64,000 bases of DNA from Brevundimonas sp. AJA228-03 (GCF_017795885.1 NZ_CP059297.1:682001-746000); one strand, 5' to 3'. Shown: positions 25,763 to 34,441, counted from the first letter of the stretch. Program-made: numbers and translations. Notes: generated from the sequence alone by a model not told the origin.

Positions 25763-25792
25763 AAAGGGCGGCCCGCACAGGCCGCCCTTTTT
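25763..25792 (+). terminator. Intrinsic terminator after the GlsB-type gene
   Basis: A perfect 11-bp stem (AAAGGGCGGCC / GGCCGCCCTTT) with a six-base loop ends in five T residues. It lies 24 bp after the stop codon. The A-tract on the other side could let it serve the convergent dehydrogenase gene too. Confidence 0.88.
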
Positions 25793-25860
25793 CGTGTTCG
25801 TTGCGCCCGCTGTCATGACCCCCCAGAGGTGGACCCCCCGGCACCCACGGCGTCCTCGTC

Positions 25861-26847
25861 CTAAAGCATGGCCGGAATGACGCGATCCGGCGGTCGGTGG
25901 CCGTTCTGGAAGGTCATCACGTTCAGGATCACGCGGTCGCCCATGTCCTGACGCGCCTCCAGCGTCGCCGATCCCAGATGGGGCAACAGCACGACATTGG
26001 GCCGTCCGATCAGGCCCGGGTGGATCGCCGGTTCGTTCTCATAGACGTCCAGTCCGACGCCGGAGAGGGCGCGCCGCGCTACCGCCTCGGCCAGGGCCGC
26101 CTCGTCGATCAGTTCGCCCCGCGCCGTATTCACCAGGATGGCCTGCGGCTGCAGCAGGCCCAGTCGCCGGCCCGACAGCAGGTGATGGGTGTCTTTCGTC
26201 GCCGGACAGTTGAGCGAGATCACATCCATGCGCGACAGCATCTGGTCCAGATCGTCCCAGTAGGTCGCGCCCAGTTCCTCCTCGATCCGGGGGCTGACGG
26301 GCTTGCGGTTGTGATAGTGGACCTGCAGTCCGAACGCCCGCGCGCGCCGGGCCAGGGCCTGACCGATCCGGCCCATGCCGACGATTCCCAGCCGTTTGCC
26401 CCACAGCTTTCGCCCGCACATCCAGGTCGGGGTCCAGCCCTCGAAGCGCCCTTCCGCTACCACCTGGGCACCCTCGACGATGCGGCGGCTGACGGCCAGG
26501 ATCAGGCTCATGGCCAGATCGGCGGTGTCTTCCGTCAGGACGCCCGGGGTGTTGGTGACAATGATCTGGCGGGCCACGGCCGCGTCGATGTCGATGTGAT
26601 CCACGCCCGCGCCGAAGTTGGCGATCATCTTCAGCTGGTCGCCCGCCCCGGCGATCAGGCCGGCGTCGATCTCGTCGGTAATGGTGGGCACCAGGACGTC
26701 GGCGCGCTGCACCGCCGCTTCCAGCGCCGCGCGGTCGAAGGGAATGTCCTTCAGGTTCAGCTCGGCGTCGAACAGTTCGCGCATGCGCGTCTCGACCGCG
26801 TCGGGCAGTCTTCTGGTTAAGACGACCTTAAGCCGGGCATTGGACAT
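25861..26847 (-). CDS. D-isomer 2-hydroxyacid dehydrogenase (glyoxylate/hydroxypyruvate reductase type)
   Basis: A 328-residue NAD(P)-dependent dehydrogenase. The dinucleotide motif is GIVGMGRIGQALARRA. The catalytic residues are visible as Arg in NTARGELID, Glu in YENEP and His in PHLGSAT. WTPTWMCGRKLWGK resembles bacterial glyoxylate/hydroxypyruvate reductases (GyaR type). ATG 26847 is chosen; the long upstream open frame is a shadow of fabB and fabI. Substrate preference is an inference. Confidence 0.9.
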   Translation of the reverse strand: MSNARLKVVLTRRLPDAVETRMRELFDAELNLKDIPFDRAALEAAVQRADVLVPTITDEIDAGLIAGAGDQLKMIANFGAGVDHIDIDAAVARQIIVTNTPGVLTEDTADLAMSLILAVSRRIVEGAQVVAEGRFEGWTPTWMCGRKLWGKRLGIVGMGRIGQALARRARAFGLQVHYHNRKPVSPRIEEELGATYWDDLDQMLSRMDVISLNCPATKDTHHLLSGRRLGLLQPQAILVNTARGELIDEAALAEAVARRALSGVGLDVYENEPAIHPGLIGRPNVVLLPHLGSATLEARQDMGDRVILNVMTFQNGHRPPDRVIPAML

Positions 26848-26910
26848 AGGAGCCTTGGGTTTTTCAATGGGCGACCGCGCGGTTCGCCCGCCTGCGACGG
26901 GTCTATACCG

Positions 26911-27492
26911 GTGTCTAGCAAGTCTCGCGGCCACGTCCAAAGCCTCTCGCGCCGGATCGGGGGCGTTGTGGCCGTCGTGGCCTGCGCCGTCCTGGCCGGC
27001 GCGGGCGCGACCATGCCGGACGGACGCCCCACACCGACGGGGCTGGACGTCCCGCGCTGGGTCTCGCTGAAGTCCTCCCACGTGCGCGCCCGCCAGGGCC
27101 CGGGGCTGGACTATCGCATCCTGTGGGAATACCGCGCGGCCGGCCTGCCGGTTCAGGTGATCGCCGAAACGCGCGAGTGGCGAAAGATCTGCGATCCGGA
27201 ACACGGCGTCGCCTGGATCAAACGCAGCGTCGCCTCCGGCCGACGCGGGGCCTTCAACGGCTCGGATGCCGAGGTCGCGGTTCACGCCGCCCGCAACGCC
27301 CAGTCCCCCGTACGCGCCCGTTTCAGCCCCCGCTCGGTCGTCGCCCTGGACGAATGCAAGGACGGCTGGTGCCGCGTCCGGGCGCAAAAGATCAAGGGGT
27401 GGCTGCCCGAAGGGTCCGTCTTCGGCACCCAGGCGATGGCCCAGTGCGACGCGCGTCGTGGGGCGGGCGAGGCAGGCCGGCGCGCCGGATAG
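26911..27492 (+). CDS. SH3-domain protein, exported
   Basis: A 193-residue protein with an N-terminal hydrophobic export signal (GGVVAVVACAVLAGAGA) and two bacterial SH3-like domains. The first begins at WVSLKSSHVRARQGPGLDYRI and the second near VAVHAARNAQSPVRARFSP. Each ends in a tryptophan-containing strand (VAWIKRS, KGWLPEGSV). Such proteins often bind cell-wall peptides. The GTG at 26911 has no ribosome binding site, so it may be leaderless or start elsewhere. Confidence 0.8.
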   Translation: MSSKSRGHVQSLSRRIGGVVAVVACAVLAGAGATMPDGRPTPTGLDVPRWVSLKSSHVRARQGPGLDYRILWEYRAAGLPVQVIAETREWRKICDPEHGVAWIKRSVASGRRGAFNGSDAEVAVHAARNAQSPVRARFSPRSVVALDECKDGWCRVRAQKIKGWLPEGSVFGTQAMAQCDARRGAGEAGRRAG

Positions 27493-27585
27493 TCTCCCTC
27501 CCCCGGAGGAGGAAGAATGCCGTAGCGGTTGAGCCCTCCCTCGCGCTCGTGTAACCCCGGCGCAACACACCGGAGCGGCCGCGCC

Positions 27586-28119
27586 TTGAACACTTCGCAA
27601 TACCCGTCGTCCTTCGACCACGCCGCCCTGCTGGCTTCGGGCCGGGGAGCGCTGTTCGGACCGGGCAATGCCCAGCTGCCGGCCCCGCCCATGCTGATGT
27701 TCGACCGGATCACCGAGATCAACGGCGATGGTGGCGAGCACGGCAAGGGCTATGTCGAGGCCGAGCTGGATATCCATCCGGACCTCTGGTTTTTCGCCTG
27801 CCACTTCATCAATGACCCGGTCATGCCCGGCTGCCTGGGTCTGGACGCCATGTGGCAGCTGGTCGGCTTCTATCTGGGCTGGATCGGCGGACCGGGCCGC
27901 GGCCGGGCGCTGGGCGTGGGCGAGGTCAAGTTCACCGGCCAGGTCACGCCGGACATCCGGAAGGTGACCTACAAGATCACGCTCAAGCGGGTCATCAACC
28001 GTCGTCTGGTCATGGGAATCGCCGACGGGGTGATGGAAGCCGACGGCGTGCCTATCTATACGGCGACCGACATGCGCGTCGGCCTGTTCCAGGCGGGCGA
28101 AAAGCCCGTCGACGCCTGA
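27586..28119 (+). CDS. fabA: 3-hydroxydecanoyl-ACP dehydratase/isomerase
   Basis: A 177-residue FabA. The catalytic His73 is in [13 protein letters not shown] and Asp87 in GLDAMW, as in characterised FabA. The enzyme dehydrates 3-hydroxydecanoyl-ACP and isomerises it to the cis-3 product, the branch point of anaerobic unsaturated fatty acid synthesis. The start is taken as TTG 27586 with GGAG about 10 bp upstream; the N-terminus [10 protein letters not shown] fits the family. It leads a fabA-fabB-fabI cluster. Confidence 0.92.
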   Translation: MNTSQYPSSFDHAALLASGRGALFGPGNAQLPAPPMLMFDRITEINGDGGEHGKGYVEAELDIHPDLWFFACHFINDPVMPGCLGLDAMWQLVGFYLGWIGGPGRGRALGVGEVKFTGQVTPDIRKVTYKITLKRVINRRLVMGIADGVMEADGVPIYTATDMRVGLFQAGEKPVDA

Positions 28120-28173
28120 AATCACATATATACCGCGGTCAACGCGGAGCCTTGGGTCAGAGAAGGAAACTGC

Positions 28174-29403
28174 ATGCGGCGTGTCGTCGTCACCGGTCTG
28201 GGTATCGTCTCCTCCATCGGCACGGGCCGGGAAGAGGTCACGGCGTCGCTGCGGACTGCACGTTCGGGTGTGGTCGCCGCCCCCGATCATATCCAGCACG
28301 GCTTCCGCTCCCAGGTCTGGGCCCCGCCGTCGCTGGGGGCCGCCGCCGAGGACTGGGCTCCGCTGGTGGACCGCCGCGCCGCGCGCTTCCTCGCCAACGG
28401 CACGGCCTGGGGTCACATCGCCTTCGAGGAGGCGCTCAGGGACTCCGGCATGAGCCCGGAAGAGATCCGGGACGACCGCATCGGCCTGATCGTGGGCGAA
28501 GGCGGGCCCTCGACCCAGGTCATCCTTCAGGCGGCCCAGACCACGATCGAAAAGGGCGCGCCCAAGCGGATCGGGCCCTTTGCCGTGCCCAAGGCCATGG
28601 CGTCCGGCCCTTCGGCGGTCCTGTCGACCTGGTTCCAGATGCGCGGCGTCAACTATTCGATCTCCTCGGCCTGCGCGACCTCGGCCCACTGCATCGGTGC
28701 GGGGGCCGAACAGATCCAGTGGGGCAAGCAGGACGTGGTCTTCGCCGGCGGGGTCGAGGACATCGACTGGTCCATGTCCAACATGTTCGACGCCATGGGT
28801 GCCATGTCGTCCGACTTCAATGCGACGCCCTCGGTGGCCTCCCGCGCCTATGACGTCGCCCGCGACGGCTTCGTCATCGCCGGCGGTGCCGGGATCGTGG
28901 TGCTGGAAGAGTACGAGCGGGCCCTCGCCCGCGGTGCCCGGATCTATGCCGAGGTCGTCGGCTACGGCGCCAATTCCGATGGCTACGACATGGTCGCGCC
29001 CTCGGGCGAGGGGGCCGAGCGCTGCATGAAGATCGCCATGGCCCAGGCCGGCGGCCGCAGGATCGACTACCTGAACCCCCATGGCACCTCGACGCCGGTC
29101 GGCGACTCCAAGGAGATGGGCGCGGTGCGCAACGTCTTCGGCGCCGACATGCCGCTGATCTCCTCGACCAAGTCCCTGACCGGCCACAGCCTCGGCGCCG
29201 CAGGCGCTCAGGAGGCGATCTATTCGCTGCTGATGCTCGACAACGGCTTCGCCGCCGAAAGCGCCCATATCGAAAACCTCGACCCGGAGTTCGAGGGGAT
29301 GCCGATCCTGCGCGAACGCAAGGACGTCGAACTGACCACCGTCATGTCCAACAGCTTCGGCTTCGGCGGCACCAACGGGACGGTGATTTTTTCGAAAGTC
29401 TGA
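28174..29403 (+). CDS. fabB: Beta-ketoacyl-ACP synthase I
   Basis: A 409-residue condensing enzyme. The nucleophile Cys167 is in [10 protein letters not shown]. The two catalytic His residues are in [11 protein letters not shown] and [12 protein letters not shown]. The pairing with fabA and the AHC context mark FabB rather than FabF; FabB elongates cis-3-decenoyl-ACP toward unsaturated fatty acids. AGAAGGAAA precedes ATG 28174, 54 bp after fabA. Confidence 0.94.
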   Translation: MRRVVVTGLGIVSSIGTGREEVTASLRTARSGVVAAPDHIQHGFRSQVWAPPSLGAAAEDWAPLVDRRAARFLANGTAWGHIAFEEALRDSGMSPEEIRDDRIGLIVGEGGPSTQVILQAAQTTIEKGAPKRIGPFAVPKAMASGPSAVLSTWFQMRGVNYSISSACATSAHCIGAGAEQIQWGKQDVVFAGGVEDIDWSMSNMFDAMGAMSSDFNATPSVASRAYDVARDGFVIAGGAGIVVLEEYERALARGARIYAEVVGYGANSDGYDMVAPSGEGAERCMKIAMAQAGGRRIDYLNPHGTSTPVGDSKEMGAVRNVFGADMPLISSTKSLTGHSLGAAGAQEAIYSLLMLDNGFAAESAHIENLDPEFEGMPILRERKDVELTTVMSNSFGFGGTNGTVIFSKV

Positions 29404-29409
29404 TGCCTT

Positions 29410-29430
29410 CCCTCTCCCTGCGGGAGAGGG
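29410..29430. repeat. CCCTCTCCC-type intergenic palindrome (fabB/fabI)
   Basis: A perfect 9-bp hairpin (CCCTCTCCC TGC GGGAGAGGG) sits between fabB and fabI, 7 bp after the fabB stop. The same core recurs at 31088-31108 and 31236-31260. It may act as an attenuator or RNA-stability element. Confidence 0.7.
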
Positions 29431-29477
29431 TTCTCGTTGATCGGCCCCGCTGCCAGGGGGCAAAGAGGAGACACACC

Positions 29478-30299
29478 ATGGCCACCGAATCCGCCTGGAA
29501 CATGCCTGCGGGCGAACTCATGAAGGGCAAGAAGGGCCTGATCATGGGGGTGGCCAACGCCAACTCGATCGCCTGGGGTATCGCCTCCCAGCTGGCGGCC
29601 CAGGGGGCCGAGCTGGCCTTTACCTATATGGGCGAGGGGCTGGAGCGTCGCGTGCGGCCCCTGGCGGAAAGCGTGGGCGCCAAACTGCTGATCCAGGCCG
29701 ACGTCACCGACGACGCCTCGATGGACGCGGCCTTCGCGGCGCTGGAGGCGGAATTCGGCACGATCGATTTCGTCGTCCATTCGGTCGCCTTCGCCAACAA
29801 GGACGAGCTGAAGGGCTCCTTCATCGACAACACCAGCCGTGACAGCTTCCTGCTGGCCATGAACATCAGCTGTTTCAGCTTCGTCGATGTGGCGCGTCGG
29901 GCCTCGAAGATCATGCCCAACGGCGGCTCGATGGTCACCATGACCTATCTGGGTTCGGAGCGGGCCATCCCGAACTACAACACCATGGGCGTGGCCAAGG
30001 CGGCGCTGGAGGCGGCGACCCGCTATATCGCCCGCGACCTCGGACCCAGGGGCATCCGCGTCAACGCCATCTCGGCCGGTGCCATGAGAACCCTCAGCCT
30101 GGCCGGTATCTCGGGCGGGCGGGGCATGATCGCCCAGGGCCGCGCGATGTCGGCGATGAAGGAGGACACCTCGATGGAGGGCGTCGCCGGAGCCGCCCTG
30201 TGGCTGTGCTCGGATCTCGGCTTCTCGACCACCGGCGAGGTCGTCCACGTCGACGCCGGCTTCCACATGATGGGGCTGGCGGGGGACGAGGAGGGGTAA
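29478..30299 (+). CDS. fabI: Enoyl-ACP reductase (NADH)
   Basis: A 273-residue short-chain dehydrogenase of the FabI type. The cofactor loop is MGVANANSIAWGIA. The catalytic Tyr167 and Lys174 lie in NYNTMGVAKAALEA (Y-x6-K), with Tyr157 in MTYLGSERAIPNY. It carries out the last step of each fatty-acid elongation cycle and is the triclosan target. The residue equivalent to E. coli Gly93 is Ala here (SVAFAN), as in many alphaproteobacterial FabI. GAGGAG precedes ATG 29478. Confidence 0.94.
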   Translation: MATESAWNMPAGELMKGKKGLIMGVANANSIAWGIASQLAAQGAELAFTYMGEGLERRVRPLAESVGAKLLIQADVTDDASMDAAFAALEAEFGTIDFVVHSVAFANKDELKGSFIDNTSRDSFLLAMNISCFSFVDVARRASKIMPNGGSMVTMTYLGSERAIPNYNTMGVAKAALEAATRYIARDLGPRGIRVNAISAGAMRTLSLAGISGGRGMIAQGRAMSAMKEDTSMEGVAGAALWLCSDLGFSTTGEVVHVDAGFHMMGLAGDEEG

Positions 30300-30391
30300 C
30301 GCACCGGCGTGTGTGAGCCGTCAGACTTCGTCGGCTTGCCCGACCTGCACAAGCGGGGCCATATCGGGCGTCAGCAATGCGGAGGTGCCGG

Positions 30392-30565
30392 ATGGCCCAC
30401 AAGTTCGAAATCTACAAGGACAAGGCCGGTGAGTTCCGCGTCCGGTTCAAGTACAATTCCGAGGTGATCTTCTCGACCGAGGGCTATTCCGACAAGTCGG
30501 GTGCCAAACGCGCGATCGAGTCGATCAAGAAGCACGTCGGCGACGCAGAGACCGAAGAGGTCTAG
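30392..30565 (+). CDS. DUF1508 (YegP-like) small protein
   Basis: A 57-residue protein with one DUF1508 repeat: KFEIYKDKAGEFRVRFKYNSEVIFSTEGYSDKSGAKRAIESIKKH in parts. E. coli YegP has two such repeats; this is the single-repeat form common in alphaproteobacteria. Its function is unknown. GGAGG lies about 8 bases before ATG 30392. Its stop interlocks with the convergent rimM stop (CTAG). Confidence 0.88.
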   Translation: MAHKFEIYKDKAGEFRVRFKYNSEVIFSTEGYSDKSGAKRAIESIKKHVGDAETEEV

Positions 30566-31083
30566 TCAGGGTCGCGCTCGCCGATCTCGTTCGGGCGGAT
30601 GGCCACCAGCCAGCCGTCCGACAGGTGCAGGTCCGGCGTCGCGGCCCGGGTGAACGGCAGGAACCAGGTCGGCCCGCCTGCGGCGGGTGCGATCTCCAGC
30701 ATGTCGTCGGCCCCGAAATTCTGCACCGCCTTGACCGTGCCCAGAACGACGCCGTCGGGATCGCGGGCCTCCACCCCGATCAGGTCGGCGAGGTAGAATT
30801 CGTCCTCATCCGGGACCGGGAAACGGTCGCGCGGGACGTGGAGCTTGAGGTTGCGCAACGCATCGGCCGCCTCCTTGGTGGAGACCTCCTTCACCCGGCC
30901 GACGATGCCGTCTTTCGTCGGGCGGGCCGACAGGACGGTCAGGGCGTGCGACCCGTCGGCGCGCAGCAGGGGACCATAGGCCGTCAGGGCCAGAGGATCG
31001 GCCGTATAGGCCGTGATCTTGACCTCGCCCTTCACGCCGAAGCCGCCCGCGACATGGCCGACGAGGATGAGTTTGGCCGTCAT
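30562..31083 (-). CDS. rimM: 16S rRNA processing protein RimM
   Basis: A 173-residue RimM. The N-terminal barrel opens LILVGHVAGGFGVKGEVKI, a strong family signature. The C-terminal PRC barrel includes DEFYLADLIGVEARD and the end is LVAIRPNEIG. RimM helps mature the 30S head and binds S19. AGGGGACT precedes ATG 31083. It follows rpsP on the same strand after 184 bp of repeat-rich DNA, and trmD-rplS, which usually come next, are absent. Confidence 0.94.
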   Translation of the reverse strand: MTAKLILVGHVAGGFGVKGEVKITAYTADPLALTAYGPLLRADGSHALTVLSARPTKDGIVGRVKEVSTKEAADALRNLKLHVPRDRFPVPDEDEFYLADLIGVEARDPDGVVLGTVKAVQNFGADDMLEIAPAAGGPTWFLPFTRAATPDLHLSDGWLVAIRPNEIGERDPD

Positions 31084-31087
31084 AGTC

Positions 31088-31260
31088 CCCTCTCCCTGAG
31101 GGAGAGGGCTTGAGCGCCCGAGAGCGCAGCGATCGGACTCGCGCAAAAGGGTGAGGGGTCAAGGTGGGGGCCGGTCAGACCGTAACCCCTCACCCGACCG
31201 CGCAAGGATGACGGGCTGAGCCCGCCGTGCGCGGTCTCCCTCTCCCGCTGGGAGAGGGAG
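31088..31260. repeat. Composite palindromic element between rpsP and rimM
   Basis: Nested hairpins fill the rpsP-rimM gap. CCCTCTCCC/GGGAGAGGG-type stems lie at each end (31088-31108, with a short loop, and 31236-31260, a perfect 11-bp stem with loop GCT). Between them GGGTGAGGGGT at 31149-31159 pairs exactly with ACCCCTCACCC at 31185-31195, and a smaller CGGGCT/AGCCCG stem lies near 31212. The order resembles a mobile or amplified intergenic repeat. Confidence 0.72.
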
Positions 31261-31267
31261 ATCACGC

Positions 31268-31867
31268 TTAAGCCTCGGTCTTCTCTTCTTCGGTGGCTTC
31301 AGCAGCCGGTGCCTCTTCAGCGGCAGGGGCCTCCTCAGCCGGAGCGGCTTCGGCAGCCGCCTCGGCGGGAGCCTCTTCAGCGGCGGCTTCCTCGGCCGGG
31401 GCCTCTTCGACCGGCGGCGCGTTCCTGGCGGCTTCGGCGGCTGCGGCCGCTTCTTCCTTGGCGCGTTCGGCGGCTTCGGCAGCCTCGATCTTGGCGGCGG
31501 CTTCGGCCTCGGCGCGGTCGGCTTCGCGCTGGGCGCGTTCGGCCGAGCGTTCCTGGGCCTTCTTGCCCGGGGTGCCCTTGTTCGGGTTGTTGCCCTGGGT
31601 CCACTTGACCTTGCCGGCCAGGGCTTCGTCCTGGCTCAGGAAGCGGGCGACGCGGTCGGTCGGCTGGGCACCCTTGCCGAGCCATTCCGAGATGCGCTCG
31701 GCCTTGAGGGTCACGCGGGGCTTGTCGCCATCCTTGGGCAGCATCGGGTTGTAGGTGCCGACGCGCTCCAGGAACTTGCCGTCGCGCGGCGAATGCGAGT
31801 CGGCGACGACGATATAGTAGTAGGGGCGCTTCTTGGTGCCGCCACGGGCCAGACGAATCTTCAGCAT
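31268..31867 (-). CDS. rpsP: 30S ribosomal protein S16 with long Ala/Glu-rich tail
   Basis: A 199-residue S16. The conserved domain is in the first 85 residues ([37 protein letters not shown]). A charged linker is followed by about 90 residues made almost only of Ala, Glu and Pro, more than doubling the usual length of 80-90. Such tails occur in S16 of Caulobacterales and relatives and are probably disordered. The gene lies 21 bp after ffh and is probably cotranscribed with it. Confidence 0.94.
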   Translation of the reverse strand: MLKIRLARGGTKKRPYYYIVVADSHSPRDGKFLERVGTYNPMLPKDGDKPRVTLKAERISEWLGKGAQPTDRVARFLSQDEALAGKVKWTQGNNPNKGTPGKKAQERSAERAQREADRAEAEAAAKIEAAEAAERAKEEAAAAAEAARNAPPVEEAPAEEAAAEEAPAEAAAEAAPAEEAPAAEEAPAAEATEEEKTEA

Positions 31868-31888
31868 GTCAGTCTTCTTTCAGGGAGA

Positions 31889-33451
31889 TCAGTTGGGTTT
31901 CTTGGGAAGGCCGGGCAGGCCCGGAAGGCCCCCCGGCAGTGATCCGCCGCCCAGGCCGGAAAGCCGGTCCTGAAGGGCCTTGATTTCGTCTTCGGATGGC
32001 TCGGGCATCCGCCCGCCGCCGAGGGATTTGAGGCGCGAGAGGTCGGGGCCGCCCATTCCCGGGATGCCGCCGCCCATACCCCCGCCGCCGCCGGGCATTC
32101 CGGGCATGCCGCCCATCATGGCCGCCATCTTCTGCAGATTGCCGCGCCCGCCCCTGGACAGGGACTTGACCATATCGGCCATCTGGCGGTGCTGTTTCAG
32201 CAGGCGGTTGATGTCCTGGACCTCGACACCGGCCCCGGCCGCGACGCGCTTCTTGCGGCTGGCGTTCAGCAGGTCGGGCTTCCTGCGCTCGGCCTTGGTC
32301 ATGGACGAGATGATGGCTTCCTGGCGCAGGATCATCCGGTCGTCGATGTTCTGCTCGGCCATCTGGGCCTTCATCTTGGCCACGCCGGGCAGCATGCCCA
32401 TGATGCCCTGAAGGCCGCCCATCTTCTTCATCTGCTGCAGCTGGGCCGCCAGGTCGTTCAGGTCGAACTGTCCCTTGGCCAGCTTTTTGGCCATGGCCTC
32501 GGCCTTGGCCTGGTCCAGTTCCGTCGCGGCCTTCTCGACCAGGGCGACGATGTCCCCCTGACCCAGGATCCGGCCGGCGACGCGGCGGGCGTCGAACACC
32601 TCCAGGGCGTCGACCTTCTCGCCCGACCCCATGTATTTGATCGGCAGGCCGGTGACCGCCCGCATCGACAGCATGGCCCCGCCGCGCCCGTCGCCGTCGG
32701 CGCGGGTCAGGATCAGACCGGTCAGGGGCAGGCGTTCGTGGAAGGCCCTGGCGGTGCGGACTGCATCCTGTCCGGTCAGGCTGTCGGCGACCAGAAGGGT
32801 CTCGACCGGACTGGCGATGGCGGCGACCTCGGCCACCTCGTTCATCAGGCCTTCGTCCAGCGTGATCCGCCCGGCAGTGTCGAGGATCAGGACGTCGAAG
32901 CCCTGAAGCTTCGCCGAGGTCAGGGCGCGGCGGGTGATCTGGACCGCGCTCTCGCCCGCCACGATCGGCAGGACCGCGACCTCGATCTGGGTCCCGAGCT
33001 GGGCCAGCTGTTCCATGGCCGCCGGACGCCGCGTGTCCAGCGAGGCCATCATGACCTTCTTGCGATCGAACTTCGTCAGCCGCAGCGCCAGCTTGGCGGA
33101 GGTGGTGGTCTTGCCCGACCCCTGCAGGCCGGCCATCAGCAGGACGGCGGGCGGGGTGGCGTTCAGGTTGAGCGGGGTCGGCTCCTCGCCGCCCAGCATC
33201 TCGACCAGGCCGTCATAGACGATCTTGATGACCTGATCGGCGGGGCGGACCGAGCGGATGACCTCTTCGCCCGTGGCCTTTTCGGTGGCGAAGGCGATGA
33301 AGTCCTTGACGACCGGCAGGGCGACGTCGGCCTCCAGCAGGGCCACGCGCACCTCGCGCATCGCCTCTGCCACGTCCTTTTCGGACAGGGCGCCGCGGCC
33401 GGTGATCCGGTCGAAAACGCCTGTCAGCCGCTCGTTCAGAGCCTCGAACAT
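31889..33451 (-). CDS. ffh: Signal recognition particle protein Ffh
   Basis: A 520-residue SRP54-type GTPase. N domain: residues 1-85. G domain: GLQGSGKTTTSAKLA (P-loop), DTRRPAAMEQL, DTAGR and TRADGDGRGG. The Met-rich M domain (about 325-435) binds 4.5S RNA. The C-terminal tail is rich in Gly, Met and Pro. Ffh targets nascent membrane proteins to FtsY. GAGGTG precedes ATG 33451. A large hairpin lies just upstream of the ribosome binding site. Confidence 0.96.
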   Translation of the reverse strand: MFEALNERLTGVFDRITGRGALSEKDVAEAMREVRVALLEADVALPVVKDFIAFATEKATGEEVIRSVRPADQVIKIVYDGLVEMLGGEEPTPLNLNATPPAVLLMAGLQGSGKTTTSAKLALRLTKFDRKKVMMASLDTRRPAAMEQLAQLGTQIEVAVLPIVAGESAVQITRRALTSAKLQGFDVLILDTAGRITLDEGLMNEVAEVAAIASPVETLLVADSLTGQDAVRTARAFHERLPLTGLILTRADGDGRGGAMLSMRAVTGLPIKYMGSGEKVDALEVFDARRVAGRILGQGDIVALVEKAATELDQAKAEAMAKKLAKGQFDLNDLAAQLQQMKKMGGLQGIMGMLPGVAKMKAQMAEQNIDDRMILRQEAIISSMTKAERRKPDLLNASRKKRVAAGAGVEVQDINRLLKQHRQMADMVKSLSRGGRGNLQKMAAMMGGMPGMPGGGGGMGGGIPGMGGPDLSRLKSLGGGRMPEPSEDEIKALQDRLSGLGGGSLPGGLPGLPGLPKKPN

Positions 33452-33464
33452 TCACACCTCAACA

Positions 33465-33509
33465 CCCGTTTTCGCTTCAGGTCACGGCGACCTGAATCCA
33501 GAAAACGGG
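33465..33509 (-). promoter_or_regulatory. Two-tiered hairpin in the ffh leader
   Basis: An outer perfect 9-bp stem (CCCGTTTTC at 33465-33473 with GAAAACGGG at 33501-33509) encloses an inner perfect 8-bp stem (TTCAGGTC at 33476-33483 with GACCTGAA at 33489-33496). It ends about 5 bp before the ffh ribosome binding site on the minus strand. It could be a leader regulatory structure or a leftover repeat. The rest of the gap up to 33745 shows no gene or signal I can support. Confidence 0.5.
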
Positions 33510-33745
33510 CACCTGATCGGCGCGGGTGACGCGGCTCCATACGACAACGGCCCCTGGCGACGATCACGTCGGCAGGGGGTTCTCGCCATCCTCGTCCGGT
33601 CGAAACCGGGGTCGTGATGGTGGAGACGCGAGGTTCACTTGCGCCGGAAGCGCGGGCTTATGCGGGAAAAGGGCGGCGAAGACAAGGCGGGAGTGCTCCG
33701 CCTGGCTTTCGGATCCGGCGGCCCGGACCCAGCCTCCGTCGCACG

Positions 33746-34075
33746 CTACCCCGCAGCCCGGTCCAGAACATCGGAAACGAACCCGTTCAGGCTCTTGCCT
33801 GCCCGCGCCGCCGCCGCAGCCGCGCGGCGGTGGACCTCCGGGGCGACCCGGACCGAGAAGGTGCCCGAGAAGGGCTTGTCCGGCGTCTTGCCACGCTCGC
33901 GGCACCAGTCGAGGTAGTCGGCGATCGTATCGACGAAGGCGGTCTTCAGCTCGTCCGGCGTCCGCCCCTGAAAGGTCAGAACATCGCGGGTGTTGATCAC
34001 CTCGCCGTGGAACAGACCGGCGGCCTCGTCCAGTTCGACGGTCGCCAGATAACCGTCATGGGTCATGGTCGTCAT
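33746..34075 (-). CDS. hicB: HicB family antitoxin
   Basis: A 109-residue HicB. The N-terminal HicB fold includes YLATVELDEAAGLFHGEVINTRDVLTFQG in parts and the segment FVDTIADYLDWCRERGKTPDKPFSGTF. The C-terminal ribbon-helix-helix DNA-binding part is SVRVAPEVHRRAAAAAARAGKSLNGFVSDVL in parts. HicB neutralises HicA and represses the operon. The start at 34075 overlaps the hicA stop (ATGA); a second ATG lies three codons on. Confidence 0.9.
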   Translation of the reverse strand: MTTMTHDGYLATVELDEAAGLFHGEVINTRDVLTFQGRTPDELKTAFVDTIADYLDWCRERGKTPDKPFSGTFSVRVAPEVHRRAAAAAARAGKSLNGFVSDVLDRAAG

Positions 34076-34338
34076 CGCTTGGTATCGGGCGCATGGCCCG
34101 CCTCCGTCAGAAACCGGCGCACGGATTTCAATGCGCCCTTGTCCGTCTCCTTCTGCGGATGCGGACGGTGAAAGACGGCATCGACGCCGTTCAGGCTGAC
34201 CCGAACCCGGGAGCCCCGGCCCTCGCTGATCGTGCCGCCCGCCGCCGCGAACAGAGCCTCCACGTCCGACCACGCGACATTGGCCCGCACCGGATCGGCG
34301 AAGATGGCGTCCAGCGTTCTGGCATGTTTGCCTTTCAC
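34072..34338 (-). CDS. hicA: HicA family mRNA interferase toxin
   Basis: An 88-residue toxin of the longer HicA variant. The fold is seen as ARTLDAIFADPVRANVAWSDVEALFAAAGG, then GSRVRVSLNGVDAVFHRPHP with the catalytic His, and KGALKSVRRFLTEAG. HicA cleaves mRNA to slow translation. The start is GTG 34338; it coincides with the expected transcription start of the promoter at 34345-34372, so the mRNA is probably leaderless. hicB follows with a 4-bp overlap. Confidence 0.88.
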   Translation of the reverse strand: MKGKHARTLDAIFADPVRANVAWSDVEALFAAAGGTISEGRGSRVRVSLNGVDAVFHRPHPQKETDKGALKSVRRFLTEAGHAPDTKR

Positions 34339-34344
34339 GGAAGA

Positions 34345-34372
34345 ATGATACCAGATTTTGATACCAGATCAA
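34345..34372 (-). promoter_or_regulatory. hicAB promoter with direct-repeat operator
   Basis: On the minus strand TTGATC and TATCAT are 16 bp apart, a good housekeeping-type promoter. Two copies of TGATACCAGAT (34346-34356 and 34359-34369 on the plus strand, 13-bp period) cover the -10 and the spacer. This placement suits autorepression by HicB. The -10 ends 7 bp before the hicA GTG. Confidence 0.55.
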
Positions 34373-34441
34373 ATCACGCTTCATGGCTCGCTTGAAGGTC
34401 GGTGTTCCATCAGTGTGGGTCCAGGCTCCCCGCTGCCCGAG

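Noticed and set aside
25861..29463. A 1200-codon minus-strand open frame
   Set aside because: Only its last 328 codons match a family (2-hydroxyacid dehydrogenase); the rest is antisense to fabA, fabB and the SH3 gene.
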